DNA from: Merzomyia westermanni
Taxonomy: Eukaryota; Arthropoda; Insecta; Diptera; Tephritidae
Reading direction: 5' to 3'
Length of the DNA stretch: 64,000 bases
NCBI GenBank assembly: GCA_949987695.1
Contig: OX465292.1
Span: forward strand, 66,733,761-66,797,760
Every line of letters begins with the position of its first letter. Position 1 is the stretch's first letter. The translations under genes were made by a program, and so were the position numbers. Of the stretch, positions 42,961-52,738 are shown in pieces. The notes below the pieces were generated by a model that saw only the letters and a program-made list of their open reading frames with translations, made no database searches and was not told the DNA's origin.

Positions 42961-43600
42961 AATTCTTGGAATTGTTTTTATGACTAAATTGCTAAATGGC
43001 TCACTCTATTTTTAACCCAATATTTTTCTGTGTATGAGCTCTATCTTGAAGTTAAAAAATCAAATTTTTGCAAAAAAATGCCAGAAAATGTTTCCAGTTC
43101 ATCAAAACAAAATACTTAAAAAAATACCTACATAGCTTCATGAATTTTTTAAGAATGGCTGATATCCTTATATTTAAAATACAAAAAGGCGAAAACACAG
43201 TTTGTAGCTTCTTCAATTTTCTATTTAAGAAGTGGTTAGAAATCGTGTTAATTTTCCTGAAGACATCAACAATTTCTTCTTCAAATATTTTAATTTGTCA
43301 AAAGGCAGACATATAACCCGGACCTTACATATGTAGACTAAATTTGACCAGTTAAGATGATAACCTTCCTTAAAAATCAACATGAAATGTGTTTTAAATA
43401 TGTCTAGGTTGTGGTTAATGAAAAAAGCCAGACAACCATCATTTCATTGTAACTTTCTCCCCTTAAATTGACTTCAAAAAAGCCAGATGTAAAGGAAAAA
43501 TTGAGAAAACTGCCTGAACATATAAAAAAAGCCAATATGGAAACGGCGTCACGCTAATATTGAGAAATTTGTGGAACTTCCAAATGAACGTTAATTGGGT
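42961..43600. other. AT-rich, no gene recognised
   Basis: No coding frame or clear repeat. Probably the eroded 3' end of the LINE and unrelated DNA. Confidence 0.4.
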
Positions 43601-44160
43601 AATTGGACTATTAGTAGCCATGGTGAAATATTTTCATTCTCTCACTCATCACTCATTGAGCATATTGAGTTAAAGTAGTGGCGTCGGTGCGTCCAACTCA
43701 TATTTCATTTGCTCTCCAAAAGGTAGAAATATTTTAATTCTCTTACTCATTAAGCAAATTGAGTTAAAGTATACACCGGCTTCAGCGCGTCTGTCCAATT
43801 TGATTTTGAGTGAGAGTAGCCCTCCCCTATACTGAACTGTACCAAAATCTTAGAAAAAAATACCAATTTCTTTTCAACATATCTCACGCGTTTTATTGCA
43901 AGCGATAGTTCGAAATTAAAATTTTTAGGGAAAACACAATAAAAGCTTAATTTTTTTAATAGAACTCTATTATAAAAATGAGATTAAAAAGTATCCAAAG
44001 TCGCTGCTGTTCACATAATTCCGGTAAATGGATTACAAAAGGCACTGCCTGTATACTAATAACCAAAAAATTACAATATGGCAACCATGTCCAAACGGTG
44101 GACATCTTTCCATTCACTGAGCACATTGAGTTAAAGTAACTATTATTTATATATTAATAG
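43601..44160. repeat. Degenerate direct repeats with GAGTTAAAGTA motif
   Basis: CACTCATTGAGCATATTGAG followed by TTAAAGTA near 43649, TTAAGCAAATTGAGTTAAAG near 43747 and CTGAGCACATTGAGTTAAAG near 44117 show a repeated unit of about 95 bases in the first two cases. No coding. Confidence 0.5.
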
Positions 44161-44394
44161 GCTAATATTTTTTTCATACAATCAACTGCCAGAGTATATC
44201 TATATCTAAACATGCATAATTTCAATAAAAATGTATTTTGGTATATTCGTATGGGTCAGGAGCTGTGCATAGGCATATTATGATTAACAAATAATGCTTC
44301 ATTTATTTGTAATAATTCATTAAAGTTTTCTGCATAAAGCCAAAGCTGTCAACTACAGTACCTGACTGCGTTATTGTACAAACAGTAGATAGTA

Positions 44395-44475
44395 CGGCAG
44401 GTAGTGAGCGTTTCGGATACGATGCTTACATTCCAAAGTTCGAGCCCAGGTTCCGGACAACTTCTTTTTTTTTTT
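44395..44475 (+). other. tRNA-like/SINE-head relic with pol III-type features
   Basis: GCAGGTAGTGAGCGTTTCGG then AAGTTCGAGCCCAGG at about 44437 resembles a degraded tRNA-derived A and B box, and an 11-base T run follows near 44466. It does not fold into a tRNA by eye. Possibly the head of another SINE. Confidence 0.3.
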
Positions 44476-44533
44476 GTTAGATTTAATCTGTTTTTAGATA
44501 TGTATATGAAAACTTCTTTTCATGCTGATACCA

Positions 44534-44875
44534 CTGATACCTTTATTTGTGATTGCGTAACGCGATGACGCCAGTAGCGCCAGAAACACTAAACTACTAC
44601 AAAATACCGCTGTACTGGAGTGGCGCTACTGTTGCTTTTGAGTGTGAGGTGTTTCTGGCGCTGCCGTCGCCATTGAGTTTATGTTTTACTATGGTCTCGC
44701 TCCACTGAAGTGGCGCAACTGGCGCCATTGAGCTGAAGGTGTTTCTGGCGCTGTTGGCGTCATTGAGTTTATGTTTTTCTCTGGTTTCGCTACACTGAAG
44801 TGGCACCACTGGCGCCATTGAGTTGAAAGCGCTGCTGGCGTCATGGCGTTATGGTATCACAAATAATGGTATCAG
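44534..44875. mobile_element. Small inverted-repeat element with internal 100-bp tandem repeats
   Basis: The left end CTGATACCTTTATTTGTGAT and the right end are imperfect inverted copies over about 46 bases, including ATGACGCCAG(T/C)AGCGC. Inside, GGTGTTTCTGGCGCTG recurs at 44647 and 44747 (period 100), with ACTGGCGCCATTGAG and CATTGAGTTTATG in each unit. No transposase. Size and layout suit a non-autonomous DNA element; target duplication not defined. Confidence 0.6.
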
Positions 44876-45397
44876 CGCCAGTGACGCCAACATCCCTGCT
44901 ACAGCTACCAAAAATGTTGAGAGGTATACCCAAAGACGCGTTTCGGTTTCAGGAATCACAATCCGAGTGCGGAAAATTAAGATTTGAAACAATTTAAAAG
45001 TTATTCACAAAAAAAAGGTTGAATAATTTGCCTTTTGTTCATTACTTTTAAACGGGTAAAAAAATTTACACTCCGCCTTCGTATTCTTCATCAAGGCATG
45101 GATACGTGGGTGTAGATACCCCAACGGACTGTTTTCGTTCAGCACTCGATGGTGTCTCCCAAACTATATTATTAGCTGAGCAAACTATTTTTAATCATTA
45201 TTTTTTAACCCGTTAAAAAGTTAGACTCCGCCTTCGCATTCTTTATCCTGGCAAGAATACGTGTCTCTCGATACCCCCTCCAAACGCTTTGTATTAGTTT
45301 TCGGTGATGTCTCATAAACTGCGCCCCTAGCAATATGGTATCATTGCGCCAAAAAAGCAGTTAACGCAATTACGTTAACGCACTGTGCTGGTACCGG
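44876..45397. repeat. Two diverged direct repeats, unassigned
   Basis: ACTCCGCCTTCGTATTCTTC near 45070 and ACTCCGCCTTCGCATTCTTT near 45225 start repeated ~155-base units (ATACGTG, GATACCCC, GGTGTCTC shared). 45345-45430 again shows an imperfect inverted pair related to the ends of the 44534 element (GGTATCATTGCGCC and GGCGCTGGCTTC...GGTATCA). No coding. Confidence 0.5.
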
Positions 45398-45964
45398 CTA
45401 TGGCGCTGGCTTCAAGGTATCAACGCCAAAAAATTGGCGCCGCGACCCAGCCTTAGTGAGGTACTCTTCTAGAACACGGTAGTATTCTTCTTTGAGTGTG
45501 GGGTTTTTAGTGAGCATGTGCTCCGTTCGGATAGCTTGTCGCATCGCTTGGGAACGAGATGGTCCCAGGGCCAGGCTGGATGGAAACTTCGTTTTGAAAG
45601 GTAGCCGAACTATATATCGGTCATTACTTTGCCTAACAGGGGTGTATTGATAGAACTGTTCGCAGTATGAATCTTCGTCAGAAGATAGCCGAGATTCGGG
45701 CAGTTCCTCGAGTTCCCAGAACCTCTTCAATTGAATATTGAGCTTTTCATTAGTATCTTCTACAGCGTACGTAGAAAAGGTGGAACAAGAGGTGGGTTGC
45801 ATGGGTGCGCTCAAATACCACCCGAAAATTGTGTTTTGAGCGAGGAGACTGCCTAGGATGTGGTGTTGAACTCCTCGAAGAAGGATCTTCGGTATGAGAT
45901 CGCTTCCGATCACCATATCTCTTGGACCAGGAGTGAAGAAATAAGGATCAGCGAGATATAGATC
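45398..45964 (-). pseudogene. BEL/Pao family B: protease-to-RT region, left part
   Basis: Reads DLYLADPYFFTPGPRDMVIG, HHILGSLLAQNTIFGWYLSA, LKRFWELEELPES and SRSQAMRQAIRTEHMLTKNP, the standard region between protease and RT in BEL elements. One open frame is uninterrupted over this part. Its apparent N-terminus (beyond 45965) comes from the Penelope insertion. At 45425 the BEL sequence is cut by repeat DNA. The upstream part of the same element resumes at 47983. Confidence 0.82.
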
Positions 45965-46246
45965 TGATTTTTGTTGGAACGATTTTCCGTCATCCCTTGT
46001 CAATTTTGGTTTTGTGACAAACCGGTTTCGGCGTTCTGCCATTTTCAATGCCTAGTTTCGTTCTGGTCTGTGTCTATCCGCTGCGTTGTTTTTATAGTCC
46101 GTGGGTGCTGTGGCAGGTAATGTCAATCTATGTGTTCGTGGTAGGTAACGTTAATATGCGTGTGTGTGTGCGCGGTATTGATCCGTCCGAATTGTTATCT
46201 GTCCCAAGGGTTGTTTTTGTAGGTATGTAGACATACCGCTTGTTAG

Positions 46247-46939
46247 CTAAGCGGTAGGTTGAGGTAGATAGAAATCGGTGATTTTTGCAGTTTGGTTCAT
46301 ATTTCGTTTTTGCTTGTTCATTGTTACGTGTTTCGTTGCTGTACCTGCTGGCTTGTGCTGTTTTTTGTAAACTAATTTTAAGGGTTCAAATATTTCGTCA
46401 GAGATAGTGTTGGTTTGTCCGTTTATGATCCTGCCGTCAAATGTTTTTAACTTGTATATCTCCATGTTCTCAAGTACATTAAGCCGCCGGCCTTTTTCTT
46501 GCACGTGAAGTATTCGAGCCGTTGTTTTTATGTTAGCTGGGGTGCAGTTGTTCTCGAACATGTGGTTCGCGAAATTAGATTCTGGTATTATGGTGGGTTC
46601 TCGTGTTTTTTTGTTGTAGTCCCTGATATGCTCTCGGAATCGTGTGCTTATTTTTCTTCCTGTTTGTCCTATGTAGCTGTATTGACATTCACAAGTAAGC
46701 CTATACACTCCGTGTCTGTTGAATGGGTCATCAGAATTAGTGTCGGTTCTTAGTTTTTGTCCGACGTTGTTAGATGTTCTGAATGCTGTGTTGATGTTAT
46801 ATCTTTTAAAGAAGTTTGCTAATTTGTACGTCGTTTTTCCAGTGTATGTCATTGCCGTCCAAACCTTTGGATTTTCCTCTACGTTTACTCTTTTTTGTGT
46901 TCCATGGCTACTTCTGAGTTTATCCACAAGTGCTTTCTT
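46247..46939 (-). pseudogene. Penelope C-terminal fragment with GIY-YIG endonuclease, left arm
   Basis: Reads KVWTAMTYTGKTTYKLANFF and NTAFRTSNNVGQKLR (end of the RT part), then GVYRLTCECQYSYIGQTGRK (GIY-YIG core), STRFREHIRDYNKK and SNFANHMFENNC. This endonuclease nicks target DNA for Penelope retrotransposition. The RT core is missing, so the piece is 5'-truncated. The frame appears to continue to 47176 only because it reads the other arm antisense. It differs from the right arm by a few residues (REP for RKP, QEK for QGK, NGQ for NEQ). Confidence 0.85.
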
Positions 46940-46955
46940 GTATCCATTATTTGCC

Positions 46956-47648
46956 AAGAAAGCACTTGTGGATAAACTCAGAAGTAGCCATGGAACACAA
47001 AAAAGAGTAAACGTAGAGGAAAATCCAAAGGTTTGGACGGCAATGACATACACTGGAAAAACGACGTACAAATTAGCAAACTTCTTTAAAAGATATAACA
47101 TCAACACAGCATTCAGAACATCTAACAACGTCGGACAAAAACTAAGAACCGACACTAATTCTGATGACCCATTCAACAGACACGGAGTGTATAGGCTTAC
47201 TTGTGAATGTCAATACAGCTACATAGGACAAACAGGAAGAAAAATAAGCACACGATTCCGAGAGCATATCAGGGACTACAACAAAAAAACACGAAAACCC
47301 ACCATAATACCAGAATCTAATTTCGCGAACCACATGTTCGAGAACAACTGCACCCCAGCTAACATAAAAACAACGGCTCGAATACTTCACGTACAAGGAA
47401 AAGGCCGGCGGCTTAATGTACTTGAGAACATGGAGATATACAAGTTAAAAACATTTGACGGCAGGATCATAAACGAACAAACCAACACTATCTCTGACGA
47501 AATATTTGAACCCTTAAAATTAGTTTACAAAAAACAGCACAAGCCAGCAGGTACAGCAACGAAACACGTAACAATGAACAAGCAAAAACGAAATATGAAC
47601 CAAACTGCAAAAATCACCGATTTCTATCTACCTCAACCTACCGCTTAG
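46956..47648 (+). pseudogene. Penelope C-terminal fragment with GIY-YIG endonuclease, right arm
   Basis: Mirror copy of 46247-46939 on the plus strand, same domain order: RT C-terminal segment, GVYRLTCECQYSYIGQTGRK, then REHIRDYNKK, a basic C-terminus and TAG at 47646. The 74 residues that precede KKALVDKLRSS in the long open frame starting at 46719 are an antisense reading of the left arm and are not Penelope protein. The GIY and YIG signature residues and the following Arg are present, so the endonuclease fold could be complete, but no RT accompanies it. Confidence 0.85.
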
Positions 47649-47930
47649 CTAACAAGCGGTATGTCTACATACCTACAAAAACAACCCTTGGGACAGATAA
47701 CAATTCGGACGTATCAATACCGCGCACACACACACGCATATTAACGTTACCTACCACGAACACATAGATTGACATTACCTGCCACAGCACCCACGGACTA
47801 TAAAAACAACGCAGCGGATAGACACAGACCAGAACGAAACTAGGCATTGAAAATGGCAGAACGCCGAAACCGGTTTGTCACAAAACCAAAATTGACAAGG
47901 GATGACGGAAAATCGTTCCAACAAAAATCA
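47649..47930 (+). promoter_or_regulatory. Penelope internal promoter/LTR-like segment (right arm; mirror at 45965-46246)
   Basis: After the endonuclease stop there is a non-coding part with an ACACACACAC run, then GGACTATAAAAACAACGCAG (TATA box at about 47799-47806) and, about 55 bases on, ATG at 47853 opening a frame MAERRNRFVTKPKLTRDDGK that runs to the end of the arm. This looks like the 5' end of a Penelope unit placed after its own 3' end. Such a layout is known for Penelope. That it acts as a promoter is inference from the TATA box and spacing. Confidence 0.5.
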
Positions 47931-47982
47931 GCTTACTACCCTGTCGGAAGATCAACACAACAAAATAAATCAGATATAGATC

Positions 47983-48301
47983 CTTAATGTCTGTTGGATT
48001 TGGTTTAGGAATAGAGAATACTGGTAAAAAGATTGTGAGCTTTTGAAGCACAATCCCTAGGGTAACGACTTTTGTGTCATAACGTTTGGAGATTAGAGTT
48101 AGTTGACAGACTTTGTTCTCGTTTTCTACAACTTCTTCCGCCCATCTCGGCTACGGCATAATCTTTCCGGTAAGTAGGAAGATTTAAGCGTTTCTGTACC
48201 TTCTCGGAAATGAAGATTTTTTGCGAGCCTTGGTCGATTAAAGCTCTTAGGGCGAAAAGAGTGCCCATGTGCTCAATGTGCACTAGGGCGGTTTTCATCA
48301 A
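47983..48301 (-). pseudogene. BEL/Pao family B: aspartic protease region, right part
   Basis: Minus strand: MMKTALVHIEHMGTLFALRA, LIDQGSQKIFISEKVQKRLN with the Asp of the retropepsin-like active site (here D-Q-G), then degraded sequence to IKDLYL at the Penelope junction. It is joined directly to gag at 48301 without nucleocapsid, so a deletion has removed the zinc-knuckle part. Confidence 0.78.
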
Positions 48302-48857
48302 AGAGTTTGTTATGTTTCACTATAAGGTCTGCCTTACCCCGAGTTTTATTTCGCAGATGAAATAATTTTTGAGCTGGGGTTAGTTTTGGGTGATTGAGAT
48401 AACCCGCCGTGAACATGTCACGGAAGCTCGGCCACTCCTCGTAACTACCATAAAAAATCTGTGTATCGCATGGGGGCACTTTGATGCATGGAATCGAGCT
48501 ATCGACAAAAGACAAGGAGTGTCAAGCAGTTAAATTTTTATCGGGAGTGGTGCCATGGAAGGACTTAAGCTGATAGATAATTTGGGATTTACATATATAG
48601 AAACTGTCAGTACATACTTGGAACTTGTTTGTGGCTTCGTCTTTGAAATCGACTGAAACTTGTTTTTCGTCTTCTAGGCAGACGCTCTTATAAGAGATTT
48701 GTAAATTCCCCTAAAGTTTGCTTAGATCCTGAAGTTTAACATCCAATAAAGTGTCAGTACTTTCTTCAGGATCTGCTTTTTCAAAACGAGAACAAAAATT
48801 CATTAAATCATTTGAACAGAATATGAACTCTGCCATTGCGGCTGAACCAGTAGCCAT
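48302..48857 (-). pseudogene. BEL/Pao family B: gag N-terminal half
   Basis: ATG at 48857 (MATGSAAMAEFIFCSNDLMN), continuing through FEKADPEESTDTLL and, after stops near 48716 and 48522, into VPPCDTQIFYGSYEEWPSFR, LTPAQKLFHLRNKTRGKADL. The PPCD...W-P-S/T-F-R-D motif is the BEL capsid signature. Two in-frame stops and the deletion at 48301 inactivate it. Confidence 0.75.
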
Positions 48858-49871
48858 GATTTAATATTTTGACAGTATTATCGGGTGTAATTAAAATTTG
48901 GATTGGAAATTGATAAAACGATTGGGAGAGTTCTGTACTGGTTATGCTGCTGGGTATAGCAGCGTGAACCAATATCTATATAATTGGAACTAAGCTTCAC
49001 TTTTATATAACTGTTATATAATTTTTCGCTCCAAGGTGGTTTGAGGATTAATTTCAGGAATTTCATATACCACTGTGTTTTGGTGGGGTAGGGAAGACTC
49101 AAACTTGCTCTTTAAACGGACTTGGTTACACGACTTAATTATGCTACTGGGTATAGTAGCAGTAAAACACATACTAGAAATTAATACTGTGCTAATAGAT
49201 AGAATGATTTATGCACCCTATATAGATGCACTCGAATGAATTTTGGAAGCAAAATTTTTAATAAATCTAATAGGTATGTACGTTTGCACTTAATGTTTTA
49301 GTACGTTTGATTAATTTACGCTATTGGGCCTAATAGCATTAAAAGACAAACGAAAGCAAAATATTTGGGTTAATATTTATTTACGCTACTGGATATGGTG
49401 GCCGTGAAGGATTTATGCTTCCTGTATAGATGCGCTCTCATGAATTTTGGACACAAACTTATTAAATAAATCGCGTCAGTAGCATTAGCACAGAAAAACT
49501 TGCACTTTATGTTTTAGTAGATTTTGCTGAACGATTACTTTAAGCTATTAAATGCAAACGAGAAAAAATCACCGTATATACATTAAATGATTCACGTTTT
49601 TACATCAAATGATTTTGACTGGTTTTATGTTGCTACTGGGTTACGCTGTACGTATGAATATACCAATACCTATATCTGCACTCAAATGTAGACTTTTTTT
49701 CTTTAATATTTTCATATATTTGTTCACCACTGGGAATGTGTTTTCAATTGCCAATTCTTATTGGGATTTTGCTATGTTTGTCGTCGACAGAACCAAAACA
49801 AATATAAAACCGCGCTGATGCGAGCAGCGAAGCGAAAAGAGCAGGAAGAATTCCTGTTTTATATATACATA
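48858..49871 (-). repeat. BEL family B leader/LTR region with diverged repeats
   Basis: No coding. A phrase like TTATGCTGCTGGGTATAGCA recurs in altered form at about 48942, 49138, 49318, 49380 and 49623, giving loose repeats of 65-250 bases. This is where the 5' leader and LTR of family B are expected; LTR ends were not found. Confidence 0.45.
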
Positions 49872-50761
49872 CGAGGTGTGTTCAAAAAGTATCGCGAATT
49901 TTGTGTTTTTTCAAAAGTTATTTATTTATTCATGAATATCTATTTTGTCCCCTTCAAAGTAATCCCCATGAGATATTATACACTTGTGCCAACGGTTTTT
50001 CCAATCTTCGAAGCACTTCAAAAAATAATTTTTTTGTATCTTGTTCAGCTCCTCCTTCGATGCCGTCTTTATCTCGTCAAGAGAAGCGTAACGTCGTCCT
50101 TTCATGGGCCTCTTCAGTTTAGGGAACAAGAAAAAGTCACAGGGGGCCAGATCTGGGGAATACGGTGGCTGCGGCATCATTAGTATGTTGTTTTTGGCCA
50201 AAAAGTCGCGCACAAGCAACGATGCGTGAGCAGGGGCGTTATCGTGGTGCAAAAGCCAATTTTTGTTCTTCCACAAATCCGGGCGTTTCTGGCAGGTAAT
50301 ATTCCTTATTGACCGTTCTTCCCTGTGGCAAGAACTCATGATGCACCACGCCCCTGCAATCGAAGAAAACTGTCAGCAAAACTTTGACATTCGACCGAAC
50401 TTGGCGCGCTTTTTCGGTCTTGGTTCGTGCGGCAGCTTCCATTGAGATGATTAAGCTTTGTCAGTTATGACCCTCTGGAGCAAATTTGGGTCGTCGCAGA
50501 CAGAGTTTAACATCTCTTTAGCAATGTTCATGCGATGCTGTTTTTGGTCACAATTGAGCAATTTTGGTACGAATTTCGCTTAAAAATCGAAGACGATCCA
50601 AAACACGTGCAAGCAAAGCAGCTGTCAACAATTAACTGAACATTCAAAATGGCCGAGCTTGTCGGCATAAGTGAGAGACATGAGTACCCACACAACGCCA
50701 CAAAAAATTCGAATATACGTAACGAAAATTCAAAATTCGCGATACTTTTTTAAACACATCG
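49872..50761 (-). mobile_element. Mariner element (D,D34D) copy 2, deleted, 890 bp
   Basis: TA at 49870-49871 and 50762-50763; ends CGAGGTGTGTTCAAAAAGTA and, at the right, a diverged complement ending TTTTTAAACACATCG. The transposase lies on the minus strand and is split into 50442-50239 and about 50290-49926. It lacks the same N-terminal region as 41620-42590, and a further 32 bases are missing between matching GC dinucleotides near 50297, which shifts the frame. LLHHDNAPAH and YSPDLAPCDFFLFPKLK are still readable. Confidence 0.88.
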
Positions 50762-50895
50762 TATGTCGATATGTACGAAATTTTCAGACAAGTAAGGGTA
50801 GATAGAGAAACAAAACTCTATGTCTGCGCCAACAGCAGCTTGCGCAGCGAATTTCAAATAGCCCAGCTTATTAATAGTAGCATTATACAAATATA

Positions 50896-51373
50896 CAAGG
50901 TGGCGCAAAAGTAATCCTCCTATCAGAAAATGCTATAAATTTTGCGATTGGCCCCTAAAGTCAGTTCTGTTTTGACATTTGTGTAGTAAACACATGCGAA
51001 ATACACGTTAATAAACAATGTTACGCTACACTGCTCCAGAACGCGCAATATTGCTGACTATTTATTTGACCAATAATCGGTCGGTGAAAAACGGTTACTG
51101 CGCAAAAGTAATCCTAGGGGCCAATCGCAAAATTTATACCATTTTCTGATAGGATTATTACTTTTGCGCAGTAACCGTTTTTCACCGACCGATTATTGGT
51201 CAAATAAATAGTCAGCAATATTCCGCGTTCTGGAGCAGTGTAGCGTAACATTGTTTATTAACGTGTATTTCGCATGTGTTTACTACACAAATGTCAAAAC
51301 AGAACTGACTTTAGGGGCCAATCGCAAAATTTATAGCATTTTCTGATAGGATAATTACTTTTGCGCCACCCTG
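50896..51373. mobile_element. Palindromic MITE (478 bp)
   Basis: TA-flanked (50894-50895, 51374-51375). Left end CAAGGTGGCGCAAAAGTAAT, right end complement of CAGGGTGGCGCAAAAGTAAT; inverted arms extend about 215 bases each. The centre (51105-51165) contains a further inverted pair, CGGTTACTGCGCAAAAGTAA and its complement, around a piece of the terminal sequence, so the hairpin is nested. The arms match 3813-4020, where a transposase scrap remains. No coding. Confidence 0.88.
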
Positions 51374-51461
51374 TATATATATGCATACGCTGTCGGTTAG
51401 AAAAAACCGACTGCTAACTTAACCAAAGCGGAATTTTTTGGGGCAAATAGCCCTTTGTATG

Positions 51462-52736
51462 CATATGGTGACTGATGAATTTTGCTACATTAAGAAACGC
51501 AAATAATTTTTTTTTCAGTGTATGGCATTCATTTTTCTTTTATTCATGTTAAAGCTCATTAAATTTTATTAAATATAGCTTAATTAGTTTTAAAAATAAT
51601 GGAATTTAAATGCCCCCCCTGCTCGTCGATGCATGTGCGGCATCTTACCAAAAAGTTGTTCATTACTGCTTGGAGAGTTGAGACAGGAATAGCCGCAATT
51701 GTTTCTCGAATGGATTGCCTTAGTTCATTCAAATTTGTTGGTTTTGCTTTGAAGACTTCCTGTTTGCAATAACCCCACAAGAAAAAGTCAGGTGCAGTAA
51801 GGTCAGGCGACCTGGGTGGCCAACGGAATGTGGAGTTTCTGGATATCAGCTTATTGGGAAATTTTCGTCGCAATTCTGTCATAACAGGTTGGGCTATATG
51901 AGGAGCTGCACCATCTTGCTGAAACCACACAGAGTTGAAAGAAATTCTCATTCGGCGTAATTCTGGATAGAAAAACTCTCTCAACATGCTCAAGTAACGG
52001 TCTCCAGTAACCGTAACGGTGTGACCGTTTTCTTCGAAGAAGTAGGGCCCGACAATGCAGCGTGATGAAACTGCACACCACACTGTGGGTTGGAAGCACT
52101 CCATATTCGACAATTTTGTTTGTTTATGTTGCCGTTTAAATCGAAATGAGCCTCGTCAGACATGAAAAGACAGTTCAACATGTTTCCATCCTCTTCCAAA
52201 ATTTGAAGCATCTTCTGGCAAAATTCCAAGCGAATCGGCAAGTCTGCAGCGTTCAGTTTGTTGGCCATTTGAATTTTATATGGGAATAAGTCCAAATCTT
52301 TGTGCATAATGGACTGTAATGACTGTCTGCTTACACCCATTTGAGCAGATAAGCTTCTTGTCGAAACACGTGGATTGTTTTGTATGGCAGCAGCTACAGC
52401 AGCGATTGTTTCCTCCGTTCGAACTGAAGGGTTTCGATGGTAAGGTCTTCTGTTGACTGTCCCATGCTCGGCAAAATTGTTTACAAGTCTTATTATGGTC
52501 CATCTGCTCGGAGGATTGCCGCCAAACGTGCGCCTATACTCTCTTTGAACCGAAACTACGGACTCCAGTGCGTGATAGCGGCGGACAATCCAAATTCTAG
52601 TTTCAGTGTCCCAGTTATCAATTTTTGTTAAATGTAAAAGTCAATCTGCAAAATAAAAAAAAAAATTACCAGATTCATTAAATAGAAAAAAAGTTATTTA
52701 ATTTTTTTTTGGTAGCGGCTTTCATTAGCCACCTTG
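51462..52736 (-). mobile_element. D,D41D mariner, copy 2 (damaged)
   Basis: The right end CAAGGTGGCTAATGAAAGCC (minus-strand reading from 52736) is next to TA at 52737-52738; the left end near 51462 (GGTGACTGATGAAT) is eroded. Nearly identical to 13856-15168 over most of its length. Confidence 0.85.
51577..52624 (-). pseudogene. D,D41D mariner transposase, broken copy
   Basis: Same gene as 13970-15025. Lesions read directly: the start codon position has ATT instead of ATG (around 52622), and 40 bases are missing near 52087 between two CACAG repeats, which shifts the frame between the first and second catalytic segments. A short substituted tract lies near 52197 (MLQILEEDGN for MIQMVEEDGN). 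The frames 52340-51990 and 52113-51580 hold the two halves; all three catalytic Asp codons survive. It cannot make an active enzyme. Confidence 0.9.
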
Positions 52737-52738
52737 TA

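Larger units (their letters stand above)
45965..47971. mobile_element. Palindromic Penelope-like insertion (2,007 bp)
   Basis: An insertion in BEL family B flanked by the 11-bp duplication AGATATAGATC (45954-45964 and 47972-47982). Left arm 45965-46939 and right arm 46956-47930 are inverted copies of equal length (975 bp) with no gaps seen; the spacer is 16 bp (46940-46955). A 41-bp tail (47931-47971) follows the right arm only. Each arm carries the C-terminal part of a Penelope ORF including a GIY-YIG endonuclease, then a TATA-containing segment and the start of a further frame. Inverted and tandem arrangements with LTR-like units are known for Penelope-like elements. Confidence 0.9.

Noticed and set aside
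43601..45350. CRISPR-like or bacterial repeat array
   Set aside because: Repeats are irregular, few and diverged, in a clearly eukaryotic context with no cas genes.
46719..47176. N-terminal 74 residues of the two mirror-image 309-residue ORFs (hydrophobic, membrane-like)
   Set aside because: This stretch is the antisense of the opposite Penelope arm read across the palindrome centre. The hydrophobic look comes from reading the wrong strand.
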